Assembly: GCA_036782715.1 (NCBI GenBank)
Contig: DAIPYN010000004.1
Span: forward strand, 24,026-88,025
DNA from: UBA3478 sp036782715
GTDB taxonomy: Bacteria > Bacteroidota > Bacteroidia > Flavobacteriales > Flavobacteriaceae
DNA: 64,000 nt
Direction of reading: 5' to 3'
In this document: positions 1 to 8,018 of the stretch, piece by piece
Layout: every line of letters begins with the position of its first letter
Numbering within the stretch: the first letter of the stretch is position 1
The notes under the pieces: generated by a model
The model's database searches: none
Told to the model about the DNA's origin: nothing
What the model saw: the letters and a program-made list of their open reading frames with translations, nothing else
Made by a program: the position numbers and the translations under genes

Positions 1-2
1 AT

Positions 3-707
3 TTTTTCATTCACGGGGCTGCAGCATATGTATTTACCTTTTCAATGAATGCACCCCAATGGCCCGTTGCATCACTAGGTTTATCCTCAAGTTTAAAGCT
101 TTCAAACAATCAGACACTGAATTTTGGGATATACGGCTCAGACCCAGAAGTGACTGATGAATCTATAAACAACAACGGATTCCAACTGAGAAGAAACTAC
201 ACAGGCGCCCTTAAAATTATTGAATGGTACAGAGCCAAAGGAAATAACCTTCTCAAACTCGGCTTTTTTAGCGACAATAATCGTTTTGGATTATACGAGG
301 GTATAACCTCATCACTAAACGCCTTTTATTTAGTCAAAGAAGGTATGCTAACTCCCCAATCCTCGAGAATAGAACTATCTTATCACTTAGGATTTAGTCG
401 TACTTTAAACGATCAAACTGCTCCCATTAATTACGATGTTCGAGCCGCTATTTATGCAAAGCCAACCGCGTGGAATAAGGAGGTGACTTTTGCGCTGGGT
501 TATTTCTTTCCACATGTAAATCAAGACTATCTCGACGACCTCAATATTCGAAGCGAATCTTTTGGAGAGTTGAGTGCTTCACTACCCGTTCACAAAAACG
601 CAACGATTCAGTTAAGTACACAATATATCCAAGGAGCAGGAGCATTAGAGGGAACAAATTCAGAACCAAGCTTTTTAGGAGTTTTAAGGTTTTACTATTC
701 ATTATAA
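3..707 (+). CDS. C-terminal part of an outer-membrane beta-barrel protein, possibly carbohydrate-porin-like
   Basis: The reading frame is open to the left edge of the window, so the gene is truncated at its 5' end; the first ATG in the window (45) is internal. The 235 visible codons alternate polar and hydrophobic residues in beta-strand fashion. Short turns are rich in Asn, Asp and Gly, and the protein ends in Phe-Tyr-Tyr-Ser-Leu, close to the terminal aromatic signature of outer-membrane barrels. Strand pairs such as those near FGELSASLPV and ATIQLSTQYI look like the last hairpins of a porin. An OprB-type sugar porin is a guess from general appearance; other barrel families are equally possible. 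No neighbour helps, because the upstream part is outside the window. Confidence 0.55.
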   Translation, partial: FFIHGAAAYVFTFSMNAPQWPVASLGLSSSLKLSNNQTLNFGIYGSDPEVTDESINNNGFQLRRNYTGALKIIEWYRAKGNNLLKLGFFSDNNRFGLYEGITSSLNAFYLVKEGMLTPQSSRIELSYHLGFSRTLNDQTAPINYDVRAAIYAKPTAWNKEVTFALGYFFPHVNQDYLDDLNIRSESFGELSASLPVHKNATIQLSTQYIQGAGALEGTNSEPSFLGVLRFYYSL

Positions 708-718
708 TTGACACTACC

Positions 719-756
719 GACATTTTGTCAGTTTTTAGGTTTTTTGCGTACCTTTG
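719..756 (+). promoter_or_regulatory. Promoter of the miaB operon with small inverted repeat
   Basis: A -7 element TACCTTTG (749-756) matches the Bacteroidota consensus TAnnTTTG exactly. A TTG at 725-727 lies 21 bases upstream, within the 17-23 spacing reported for Flavobacterium promoters. The TTG sits inside an inverted repeat GACA-TTT-TGTC (719-729), followed by a T-rich stretch. The 12-mer TTGTCAGTTTTT that starts here recurs upstream of groES. Confidence 0.6.
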
Positions 757-775
757 ATCCTCCAAAATTGCGAAC

Positions 776-2227
776 TTGAACGAGCTAGAAAAGAATCCAA
801 ATCAGTACAACGGCGAAGCCCTAACCGTTGAAAATAAAGGGGGCGACCGCAAACTCTATATCGAGAGTTACGGATGTCAAATGAACTTCTCAGACAGCGA
901 AATTGTTGCCTCTATTCTTAGTAAAGAGGGCTTTAGCACAACCACAATTTTAGAGGAGGCAGATCTAGTGCTTGTCAATACCTGCTCTATTCGCGAGAAG
1001 GCCGAGCAAACGGTTCGAAAGAGACTAGAAACTTTCAATGCGGTTAAATCTAAAAAACCAGATATGAAGGTGGGTGTTTTGGGATGCATGGCAGAACGGT
1101 TAAAACATCAATTTTTAGAGGAGGAAAAAATTGTCGACATGGTTGTGGGTCCTGATGCCTACAAAGATCTACCTAACCTCGTCGGAAAAGTAGACGAGGG
1201 AAGAGAGGCCGTAAATGTGATACTATCTAAAGAAGAGACCTATGGTGACATAGCTCCCGTTCGATTGGGGTCGAACGGAGTTACTGCATTTGTATCAATT
1301 ACGAGAGGCTGTGACAACATGTGTACCTTCTGTGTAGTTCCATTTACTAGAGGTCGCGAACGTAGTAGAGATCCAGAATCTATCTTGAAAGAAGTGAATG
1401 ATTTGTGGGACAAAGGATTTAAAGAAATCACCCTTTTAGGTCAAAATGTCGACTCTTATCTATGGTATGGAGGAGGTCTTAAAAAAGACTTTGAAAAGGC
1501 TACCGAAATGCAAAAAGCAACCGCGGTCAACTTTGCGGACCTTTTAGCTTTGGTTGCAGAGGCCCAGCCTAACATGAGAATTAGATTCTCTACGAGCAAT
1601 CCACAGGATATGACCTTAGACGTAATCGAGGTCATGGCCAAGTATGATAACATCTGTAAATACATTCACCTTCCTGTACAGAGCGGATCCGATCGCATAT
1701 TGGAGAAAATGAATCGTCTTCATACCCGCGAAGAATACATGAGGTTAATAGACAATATTCGATCGATCATTCCTGACTGCGGTATAAGTCAAGACATGAT
1801 TGCCGGTTTCCCGACAGAAACTGAAGAAGATCATAAGGACACCCTTTCACTGATGGAGTATGTCAAGTACGATTTCGGATTTATGTTCGCCTATTCTGAA
1901 CGTCCAGGAACTTTAGCCGGCAGAAAATTTGAGGATGACATTCCTGAAGATGTGAAAAAACGTCGATTGAACGAAATCATTCAATTGCAACAGAAGCACG
2001 CTTTATATCGCACTCAAAGTCACTTAGGTAAGACCGAAGAGGTATTGATTGAAGGTGATTCAAAAAAATCAGACCAGCACTGGATGGGCAGAAACTCTCA
2101 AAATACTGTGGTTGTTTTTGAGAAGGAACAGTATCAAATCGGTGATTACGTCAATGTAAAAATTGAAGACTGTACCTCAGCCACCCTTTTGGGTAAAGCT
2201 GTTGGATATGGAGTTCACCAAAGTTAA
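776..2227 (+). CDS. miaB: tRNA-2-methylthio-N6-dimethylallyladenosine synthase MiaB
   Basis: Radical-SAM methylthiotransferase that converts i6A37 to ms2i6A37 in tRNAs reading UNN codons. The N-terminal UPF0004 domain carries its three cluster cysteines at 34 (SYGCQMNFSDSE), 70 (NTCSIREKAE) and 104 (GCMAERLK). The radical-SAM CxxxCxxC is at 179, 183 and 186 (RGCDNMCTFCVVP). A TRAM-like RNA-binding domain follows from about 410. The length, 483 residues, is normal for the family in Bacteroidota. The chosen start is TTG at 776; no ATG exists before residue 36, which would cut into the first cysteine motif. The gene opens an operon and is followed after 5 bases by a sigma-54 activator, a gene order recurrent in Flavobacteriia. 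The TAnnTTTG promoter ends 20 bases upstream. Confidence 0.96.
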   Translation: MNELEKNPNQYNGEALTVENKGGDRKLYIESYGCQMNFSDSEIVASILSKEGFSTTTILEEADLVLVNTCSIREKAEQTVRKRLETFNAVKSKKPDMKVGVLGCMAERLKHQFLEEEKIVDMVVGPDAYKDLPNLVGKVDEGREAVNVILSKEETYGDIAPVRLGSNGVTAFVSITRGCDNMCTFCVVPFTRGRERSRDPESILKEVNDLWDKGFKEITLLGQNVDSYLWYGGGLKKDFEKATEMQKATAVNFADLLALVAEAQPNMRIRFSTSNPQDMTLDVIEVMAKYDNICKYIHLPVQSGSDRILEKMNRLHTREEYMRLIDNIRSIIPDCGISQDMIAGFPTETEEDHKDTLSLMEYVKYDFGFMFAYSERPGTLAGRKFEDDIPEDVKKRRLNEIIQLQQKHALYRTQSHLGKTEEVLIEGDSKKSDQHWMGRNSQNTVVVFEKEQYQIGDYVNVKIEDCTSATLLGKAVGYGVHQS

Positions 2228-2232
2228 ATCTT

Positions 2233-3450
2233 ATGGATTCGGTTAATCAAATCAAGCAACGCTTTGAAATCATCGGTACGAACCGAAAGCTCGAAATGGC
2301 CATCGAGAAAGCGATTCGAGTGGGTCCAACCGATATCTCCGTACTCATTACCGGAGAAAGTGGTGTTGGTAAGGAGGTGATGCCTAAAATCATTCACTCT
2401 CAATCACACCGAAAACACCATAAGTTCATTGCCGTAAACTGCGGAGCTATTCCCGAAGGAACCATAGACTCAGAATTATTCGGACACGAGAAGGGTGCCT
2501 TCACGGGGGCCACTCAAACACGTCAAGGATATTTCGAGGTAGCCGACGGGGGCACTATTTTTCTAGATGAGGTTGGTGAGCTACCCCTACCTACACAAGT
2601 ACGTCTCCTTCGTGTACTCGAAACTGGCGAATTCTTGAAAGTAGGTTCTTCTAAGGTGCAGAAAACAAATGTTCGAATCATCGCTGCCACCAATGTCAAG
2701 ATGCAAGAAGCGATTCAAAAAGGCCAATTCCGAGAAGACCTTTTCTACCGTTTGAGCACGGTCGAAATCGAACTACCACCTCTTCGTGAACGCAAAGAAG
2801 ACATTCACTTACTGTTTAGAAAATTTGCAGTTGACTTCTCGAGAAAATACAACATGCCTACCATTCGTCTAGAGGATGATGCCATACAATTATTAGAAAA
2901 ATATCGCTGGCCAGGAAATATTCGACAGCTTAGAAATACGGCAGAGCAGCTCTCGGTTCTAGAGACCGAACGCAGCATAAGTGCCCTTACACTCAATCAG
3001 TACCTACCCCATTTGTCTGGAGATCATTTTCCCGCCTTAGTTGGAAAAAACAAACAAGACGACGGAGGAGATTTTAGCAGCGAAAGAGAAATCTTATACA
3101 AGATACTCTTTGACATGCGAGCAGATATCAATGAATTAAAGAAGATCACGGCCAACCTAACTGGAGGAGTTGTAGACCGCACCGAAGAAGTAGATGTAGA
3201 ATCAAGAGCCTTATCTAACGAGAACACAGCAATACTCAGTCTTCCTGAAAATCGAAAATCTAGCCTTGTCGATGATTACGACTTCGCAGAGGAAATTCAA
3301 GAAGAAGAAACCTTATCATTGCATGAGAAAGAGATTGAACTCATTAAAAAATCTCTAGAGCGAAATGGTGGTCGAAGAAAAGCTGCTGCCGAAGAACTAG
3401 GGATTTCAGAGCGAACTCTCTACAGAAAAATAAAGCAATACGATCTATGA
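2233..3450 (+). CDS. Sigma-54-dependent, Fis-family transcriptional activator without a receiver domain
   Basis: AAA+ enhancer-binding protein that remodels sigma-54 RNA polymerase. Walker A is GESGVGKE (41-48), the sigma-54 contact loop GAFTGA is at 88-93, and Walker B is GTIFLDEVGE (107-116). The C-terminus (about 376-405) is a Fis-type helix-turn-helix, RRKAAAEELGISERTLYRKI. Between them lies a poorly conserved, acidic linker of roughly 100 residues. The AAA+ domain begins within the first 15 residues, so there is no response-regulator, GAF or PAS input domain. The protein is therefore either constitutively active or controlled through its linker or its amount. It overlaps lptE by ATGA. 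Targets are not known from the sequence; the envelope and chaperone genes downstream are obvious candidates. Confidence 0.93.
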   Translation: MDSVNQIKQRFEIIGTNRKLEMAIEKAIRVGPTDISVLITGESGVGKEVMPKIIHSQSHRKHHKFIAVNCGAIPEGTIDSELFGHEKGAFTGATQTRQGYFEVADGGTIFLDEVGELPLPTQVRLLRVLETGEFLKVGSSKVQKTNVRIIAATNVKMQEAIQKGQFREDLFYRLSTVEIELPPLRERKEDIHLLFRKFAVDFSRKYNMPTIRLEDDAIQLLEKYRWPGNIRQLRNTAEQLSVLETERSISALTLNQYLPHLSGDHFPALVGKNKQDDGGDFSSEREILYKILFDMRADINELKKITANLTGGVVDRTEEVDVESRALSNENTAILSLPENRKSSLVDDYDFAEEIQEEETLSLHEKEIELIKKSLERNGGRRKAAAEELGISERTLYRKIKQYDL

Positions 3451-3962
3451 AAAAATTAGGTGTCGGCTTATTCGTAATTCTCCTATACTCTTGTGGTCTA
3501 AAGATTAATTACAATCTTTCGGGCGCCAGCGTAGGTACTGCTGAAAGTTTTCAGGTGAATTTCTTTCAAAATGTTGCTGATCAATCACCAGGGTCTACCA
3601 TAGAACCTGGATTAGATCGGGACTTTACTATGGCACTTCAAGACCTAATTGTCAACCAAACCAGTCTTTCCCTGACCGGTTCAGGTGGCGACCTCGTTTA
3701 TGAAGGCGAAATTGTGGCCTACAACGTTCAACCCATGACCGCAACAGCAAATCAAACTGCTGCTCAAAACCGCTTGAACATGGCGGTAAATGTTCGTTTT
3801 TACAACAACACCAAGGAAGATTCAAACTTCGAAAAGCGTTTTAGTTTCTTCTACGACTTTCCTGCGACGAGCCTTTTAGAAAGCGTAAAAGCAGAGGCAC
3901 ACGAGGTACTGTTTGATCGAATCACCCAAGATATTTTTAACGCCTCATTAGCAGACTGGTAA
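3447..3962 (+). CDS. lptE: LPS-assembly lipoprotein LptE
   Basis: LptE plugs the LptD barrel and helps insert lipopolysaccharide into the outer leaflet of the outer membrane. The protein starts with a short lipoprotein signal ending in LLYSC, with lipidated Cys at 16. The family-typical SGASVGTAESFQVNFFQN stretch follows (about 25-42). The length of 171 residues suits the Bacteroidota type. The ATG overlaps the stop of the sigma-54 activator (ATGA), and the stop overlaps the next start (TAATG), so the three genes are translationally coupled. Its place between miaB/activator and secG is the usual one in Flavobacteriia, which strengthens a call that sequence similarity alone would leave weaker. 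Confidence 0.88.
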   Translation: MKKLGVGLFVILLYSCGLKINYNLSGASVGTAESFQVNFFQNVADQSPGSTIEPGLDRDFTMALQDLIVNQTSLSLTGSGGDLVYEGEIVAYNVQPMTATANQTAAQNRLNMAVNVRFYNNTKEDSNFEKRFSFFYDFPATSLLESVKAEAHEVLFDRITQDIFNASLADW

Positions 3963-4795
3963 TGCTTGTTAACGCTTCAACATATAATGACTGGCTCGAA
4001 AACTTCGAGAGAATAGATAAAGAAGGTCGTGAAGAAATTCGAAGAATAACGAAACGTTACCCTTATATGCAAAGTGCTTGGGCACTACTTTGGCTCTCAA
4101 GTGAGCAGCCTGAAACCAAACAATACGCGCTTCAAAGAGCCGCAAGTTTGAGTTCAAAGCACGCAATCTTACATGCTCTTGACTTAGGAATCAATGACTC
4201 CATTGATATTGACGAGTCAAGTATTTCTAGTGCATCGTATCAGCAAATTCAAGATGTCGAAGAGGAAATTGAATTAGCAGGCGTTAAACCCAGAGAAAAT
4301 AGAGTTGCAAACGCCTTAACTCATGTTAAGCAAACTTTTGAAATTGAACTTCAAGAAGTAGTACCAAGTCCTCAAATCCCAATAGTTGAAAGGCCTAGTT
4401 TCGAAATTGAAGGATCTGTAGAGTCTGAAGAAACTAGCGTCCAAAAATCTTTTGCTGACTGGATGAAGCTGATGGTCAGCGGACAGACCATTGACCTTGT
4501 TGGTGGTATTAGCAGTAATGAACAAGAACGAAGATTTGCACTACTCGATCAGTTCATTGAAAGTAACCCTAAGATTAAAGCAGTAAGTGGTGAGCCAGAA
4601 TCTCAAGTCAATTACGAAAATAAGTTCGACCTCGAAGATGTCGTTACAGAGACTTTAGCCCAACTTTTATTCGACCAAAAAAAATACGGGAAGGCAATTA
4701 AAGCCTACAAGGCCCTTTCTTTGAAATATCCAGAAAAAAGTAGTTTCTTTGCCAACCAAATTAAAAATGCCAAGGCCCTTAAAGCCAAGGATTAA
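3962..4795 (+). CDS. Conserved Bacteroidota protein of unknown function, TPR-like C-terminus
   Basis: I do not recognise a named family. The 277-residue product has no signal peptide or membrane segment and is probably cytoplasmic. The N-terminal 70 residues are helical with the look of a single helical-repeat pair (RRITKRYPYMQSAWALLWLSS). The middle is acidic and low in complexity. The last 60 residues (QLLFDQKKYGKAIKAYKAL followed by KYPEKSSFFANQI) resemble one tetratricopeptide repeat. It starts on the stop codon of lptE (TAATG) and ends 10 bases before secG, so it is co-expressed with LPS-transport and Sec genes. A scaffold role is only inference. Confidence 0.75.
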   Translation: MLVNASTYNDWLENFERIDKEGREEIRRITKRYPYMQSAWALLWLSSEQPETKQYALQRAASLSSKHAILHALDLGINDSIDIDESSISSASYQQIQDVEEEIELAGVKPRENRVANALTHVKQTFEIELQEVVPSPQIPIVERPSFEIEGSVESEETSVQKSFADWMKLMVSGQTIDLVGGISSNEQERRFALLDQFIESNPKIKAVSGEPESQVNYENKFDLEDVVTETLAQLLFDQKKYGKAIKAYKALSLKYPEKSSFFANQIKNAKALKAKD

Positions 4796-4805
4796 GTGAA
4801 AAAAC

Positions 4806-5147
4806 ATGAGCACATTTAGCATATTTCTGATTCTAATCATTGCAGTTTCTCTGCTACTTATCTTAGTAGTAATGGTTCAAAACCCGAAAGGAGGAGGGCT
4901 TTCTTCTAGCTTTGGAGGTAGTACACAAGTAGTAGGTGGAGTTAAAAACACCAACGACTTTTTAGACAAAACTACATGGACGTTAGCTATTCTTCTTGCA
5001 GCCCTCATCCTATTATCGAATATTTCTTTAAGAAACGGATTCACGCAAAACGACTCGAAAGTACTAGACGGTAGCGAAGCTGTTATTGAAGAAGTTGCTC
5101 CAGCAGCGGTAGAGATTCCTGCAACCTCAACGGAGAACGAGGAGTAA
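4806..5147 (+). CDS. secG: Preprotein translocase subunit SecG
   Basis: Small integral-membrane partner of SecYE that aids preprotein translocation. Two transmembrane helices (about 3-24 and 56-75) flank the conserved cytoplasmic loop NPKGGGLSSSFGGS, diagnostic for SecG. The C-terminal 35 residues are acidic and rich in Ala, Val and Glu, a tail common in Bacteroidota SecG. It is the last gene of the miaB-lptE group and is followed by a strong terminator, so groES-groEL downstream form a separate unit. Confidence 0.93.
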   Translation: MSTFSIFLILIIAVSLLLILVVMVQNPKGGGLSSSFGGSTQVVGGVKNTNDFLDKTTWTLAILLAALILLSNISLRNGFTQNDSKVLDGSEAVIEEVAPAAVEIPATSTENEE

Positions 5148-5174
5148 AATCTACTTCAGCCTAAAAGATATTAG

Positions 5175-5208
5175 TGCCAGCTTGTCAGACAAGCTGGCAT
5201 TTTTTATT
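5175..5208 (+). terminator. Rho-independent terminator after secG
   Basis: A perfect 12-bp inverted repeat, TGCCAGCTTGTC / GACAAGCTGGCA (5175-5199), is separated by one A and followed by TTTTTTATT. The 11-mer CAGCTTGTCAG in its left arm is repeated at 5210-5220, in the groES upstream region. Confidence 0.9.
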
Positions 5209-5209
5209 A

Positions 5210-5247
5210 CAGCTTGTCAGTTTTTTTCCTTTGGCATCATTTTCGTC
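5210..5247 (+). promoter_or_regulatory. Candidate sigma-54-type promoter and upstream site of groESL
   Basis: No TAnnTTTG element is present before groES. Instead TTGGCA (5231-5236) and TTCGTC (5242-5247) have the GG-to-G spacing of 12 expected of a -24/-12 sigma-54 promoter, though the -12 half (G-T instead of G-C) is imperfect. Directly upstream are a partial palindrome ACA-GCT-TGT and the word TTGTCAGTTTTT (5215-5226), which is also found in the miaB promoter. Confidence 0.4.
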
Positions 5248-5282
5248 TTTTAAGAAATCGAAAAACTTTTAAAATATATATT

Positions 5283-5561
5283 ATGTCAAATCCAACTATC
5301 AAACCATTAGCTGACAGGGTTCTAGTTGAGCCCTTAGAGGCGGAGACTAAGACAGCCTCTGGTATTATTATTCCAGACACAGCAAAAGAGAAGCCTCAAA
5401 AAGGTACTGTTGTAGCTGTTGGTCCTGGAACTAAGGACGAGCCACTTACAGTTAAGGTAGGTGACACCGTACTTTATGGGAAATACGCAGGAACTGAGTT
5501 AAAGCTTGAGGGAACAGAGTACCTCATGATGCGTGAAAGTGACATTTTAGCAATTATCTAA
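5283..5561 (+). CDS. groES: Co-chaperonin GroES
   Basis: Ten-kDa lid of the GroEL chamber. The start is the ATG at 5283, giving MSNPTIKPLADRVLVEPLEA and a product of 92 residues, the usual GroES length. An upstream in-frame extension to 5214 would add 23 residues that lie inside the promoter region and is rejected. The mobile loop (ETKTASGIIIPDTAKEKPQ, about 20-38) and the C-terminal LMMRESDILAII are typical. groEL starts 11 bases downstream. The long leader (about 35 bases after the putative -12 box) and the TTGTCAG site suggest stress control, but which factor acts here is inference. Confidence 0.96.
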   Translation: MSNPTIKPLADRVLVEPLEAETKTASGIIIPDTAKEKPQKGTVVAVGPGTKDEPLTVKVGDTVLYGKYAGTELKLEGTEYLMMRESDILAII

Positions 5562-5572
5562 TTCGAAAAATT

Positions 5573-7204
5573 ATGGCAAAGGATATCAAATTTGACATCG
5601 AAGCAAGAGACGGCCTAAAAAGAGGCGTCGATGCATTAGCAAACGCGGTTAAGGTAACACTTGGTCCGAAAGGAAGAAACGTAATCATTTCCAAGTCTTT
5701 TGGAGGCCCATCAGTTACTAAAGATGGAGTTAGCGTAGCAAAAGAAGTTGAGCTAACCGATGAGTTAGAAAACATGGGAGCTCAAATGGTGAAAGAAGTT
5801 GCTTCTAAAACCAATGATCTTGCAGGTGACGGTACCACTACTGCAACGGTTCTTGCACAAGCTATCGTGAAAGAAGGCTTAAAGAACGTAGCGGCAGGTG
5901 CGAATCCGATGGATCTAAAAAGAGGGATTGATAAGGCGGTTGAAGCCTTAGTAGAAGACCTTCACAAACAATCAAAAACGGTCGGTGACTCCACAGACAA
6001 AATCAAGCAGGTAGCCGCTATTTCTGCAAATAATGACGGAACGATTGGTGATTTAATCGCTCAAGCCTTCGAAAAAGTAGGTAAAGAGGGAGTAATCACT
6101 GTTGAGGAAGCGAAAGGTACTGATACGTATGTAGATGTAGTAGAAGGTATGCAATTCGATCGCGGATACCTATCACCTTACTTCGTTACCGATTCAGAGA
6201 AGATGACCACTGAGCTTGAAAGCCCGTACATCCTTCTTTACGACAAGAAGATTTCAGCAATGAAAGACTTATTACCCGTTCTTGAGCCCGTTGCTCAAAG
6301 TGGTAAACCTCTTTTAATTATCGCTGAAGATGTAGACGGTGAAGCCCTTGCTACCTTGGTAGTAAATAAACTTCGCGGATCACTTCGTATCGCTGCAGTT
6401 AAAGCTCCAGGATTTGGAGATCGTCGTAAGGCGATGCTTGAGGATATCGCTATCTTAACAGGTGGTACAGTAATCGCTGAAGAGCGCGGATTTAGCCTTG
6501 ATAATACGACTATCGATATGTTAGGTACTGCAGAGAAAGTAAGTATTGATAAGGATAATACAACCATCGTAAATGGTGCTGGTAATGCAGATGACATTAC
6601 TGCTCGTGTCAACCAAATCAAAGCTCAAATCGAGACCACAACTTCTGATTACGACAAAGAAAAACTACAAGAGCGTCTTGCGAAGTTAGCAGGTGGTGTT
6701 GCTGTTCTTTATGTGGGAGCTGCTTCAGAGGTTGAAATGAAAGAGAAGAAAGACCGTGTAGATGATGCACTTCACGCAACACGTGCTGCTGTTGAAGAAG
6801 GTATTGTTGCTGGTGGAGGTGTTGCACTAGTTCGTGCAAAATCGGTTCTTTCAAGCATCGAAACAACGAATGAAGACGAAAAAACCGGTATCCAAATCGT
6901 TGAGCGTGCTATTGAAGCACCACTGCGCACCATCGTAGAAAATGCAGGTGGAGAAGGTTCAGTAGTCGTATCTAAAGTTCTTGAAGGTAAAGACGACTTC
7001 GGATATGATGCCAAAACAGAACAATACGTAAACATGCTTGAGGCTGGAATTATCGATCCTAAGAAGGTTACTCGTGTGGCATTAGAGAATGCTGCATCGG
7101 TATCAGGTATGATTCTTACCACAGAGTGTGCATTAATCGATATTAAAGAAGATACACCTCCTGCAGGACCACCAATGGGTGGCGGAATGCCAGGCATGAT
7201 GTAA
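5573..7204 (+). CDS. groEL: Chaperonin GroEL
   Basis: ATP-driven folding chamber, 543 residues. It opens with MAKDIKFDIEARDGLKRGVD. The nucleotide-binding motifs VTLGPKGRNV (about 28-37) and GDGTTTATVLA (about 85-95) are intact, as is the apical substrate-binding region around 180-300. The tail ends in GGGMPGMM, the Gly-Met-rich C-terminus that lies inside the cavity. It is the only groEL in the window and is paired with groES. A bidirectional terminator follows. Several open frames on the opposite strand are shadows of its codon pattern. Confidence 0.98.
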   Translation: MAKDIKFDIEARDGLKRGVDALANAVKVTLGPKGRNVIISKSFGGPSVTKDGVSVAKEVELTDELENMGAQMVKEVASKTNDLAGDGTTTATVLAQAIVKEGLKNVAAGANPMDLKRGIDKAVEALVEDLHKQSKTVGDSTDKIKQVAAISANNDGTIGDLIAQAFEKVGKEGVITVEEAKGTDTYVDVVEGMQFDRGYLSPYFVTDSEKMTTELESPYILLYDKKISAMKDLLPVLEPVAQSGKPLLIIAEDVDGEALATLVVNKLRGSLRIAAVKAPGFGDRRKAMLEDIAILTGGTVIAEERGFSLDNTTIDMLGTAEKVSIDKDNTTIVNGAGNADDITARVNQIKAQIETTTSDYDKEKLQERLAKLAGGVAVLYVGAASEVEMKEKKDRVDDALHATRAAVEEGIVAGGGVALVRAKSVLSSIETTNEDEKTGIQIVERAIEAPLRTIVENAGGEGSVVVSKVLEGKDDFGYDAKTEQYVNMLEAGIIDPKKVTRVALENAASVSGMILTTECALIDIKEDTPPAGPPMGGGMPGMM

Positions 7205-7224
7205 TCCACAATATCATACACAAA

Positions 7225-7255
7225 AAAAGCCCCCAAAATTGGGGGCTTTTCTTTT
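7225..7255. terminator. Bidirectional terminator between groEL and the convergent HMA gene
   Basis: A 12-bp stem, AAAAGCCCCCAA / TTGGGGGCTTTT (7225-7250), has a 2-base loop and A- and T-rich flanks on both sides. It can end transcription from both the chaperonin operon and the minus-strand gene. Confidence 0.9.
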
Positions 7256-7277
7256 ATAGGTAGGTATCTGACCTCCT

Positions 7278-7970
7278 TTAGAATAACATGTAGAAAGTCA
7301 TCGCAAGCATGACCGCATTTTCAATGAATGTAGCTTCAGTCATTGGAAGCTTTAGTGCCGTACCCAAACAGGCACACTGAATTTGTCTCTTGTCTAGTAA
7401 TGAACGAATTACACCAAGAGTAGTTGACCCTAAGATCACCAAGGTGATATATAACAGGAACTGAACCTCAAATCGTGTAATAAAAAGTGCTCCTAGAACC
7501 ACTTCTAAAAATGGGTAAGCTTTTCCATAGAACGGCAGCTTTTTAGCGATGGGATCATACATAGCGAACGAAGGCGCAAAACCTTTCAAATCAAGAAATT
7601 TGAAAAAACTAAACACCAAGAAGAACCCACCCATAAAATCAAGCATAGCATCTTCAAGACTTGAGGTTGCCCAACGATATCCGCTAAATGCAAATAAATA
7701 AGCACCGATCAGGTAAAGCGGATATAATTGTTTCCACTTCGACACCTCCGCATTGTCTGAAAAGACAGGGGATGCCCTTAAGGTATATTTTTCAGCTAAT
7801 CCTTCTGAAAGTGTAGCTTCAGGAAGCTTTTGGTTCGTGGACAAAATGACTTTACCACTTTCTTTTTCAATCTCAACTTCGCTTACCCCTTGCTTTTCAA
7901 TATAAAATTCTTTGAGTTTAGCAACGCAGGACATGCAAGTAATTCCGTCGATATAAAAGGTCTGTTTCAT
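7278..7970 (-). CDS. Heavy-metal-associated (HMA) domain fused to MauE/DoxX-like membrane protein
   Basis: Residues 1-65 form a ferredoxin-fold HMA domain with the metal-binding pair GITCMSC (Cys12, Cys15). About four transmembrane helices follow (roughly 83-100, 108-127, 155-185, 212-230), resembling MauE/DoxX-type membrane proteins. A Cys-Ala-Cys-Leu-Gly motif (Cys199, Cys201) sits before the last helix. The HMA module suggests binding of Cu(I) or a similar soft metal; the MauE-like part suggests a link to disulfide or thiol redox chemistry in the envelope. The combination, a metal-delivery or copper-handling membrane protein, is seen in other Bacteroidota but its biochemistry is not established. 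It is a single gene, convergent with groEL and divergent from the purH operon. Confidence 0.82.
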   Translation of the reverse strand: MKQTFYIDGITCMSCVAKLKEFYIEKQGVSEVEIEKESGKVILSTNQKLPEATLSEGLAEKYTLRASPVFSDNAEVSKWKQLYPLYLIGAYLFAFSGYRWATSSLEDAMLDFMGGFFLVFSFFKFLDLKGFAPSFAMYDPIAKKLPFYGKAYPFLEVVLGALFITRFEVQFLLYITLVILGSTTLGVIRSLLDKRQIQCACLGTALKLPMTEATFIENAVMLAMTFYMLF

Positions 7971-8000
7971 TGGTAAAAATGAGAGGTTATTCTACTTTTG
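7970..8000 (+). promoter_or_regulatory. Promoter of the msrC-purH-mre region
   Basis: TTG at 7970-7972 and TACTTTTG at 7993-8000 are separated by 20 bases, fitting the Bacteroidota TTG-N(17-23)-TAnnTTTG consensus. The start codon of the GAF-domain gene lies 18 bases downstream. The -33 element overlaps the start codon of the divergent minus-strand gene. Confidence 0.7.
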
Positions 8001-8018
8001 TAGTTTAACACAAAGGTA

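Noticed and set aside
719..760. Sigma-54 promoter upstream of miaB
   Set aside because: GG (738-739) and GC (746-747) are only 8 bases apart instead of 12; the TAnnTTTG promoter explains the region.
541..765. Minus-strand open frame opposite the first gene and miaB promoter
   Set aside because: It covers the promoter and a beta-barrel coding end, and its translation resembles no family.
5214..5282. N-terminal extension of GroES
   Set aside because: It would translate the promoter region and add 23 residues absent from the family.
6295..7236. Three overlapping open frames on the minus strand opposite groEL
   Set aside because: They mirror the codon pattern of groEL, have no family resemblance, and lie wholly inside a conserved gene.
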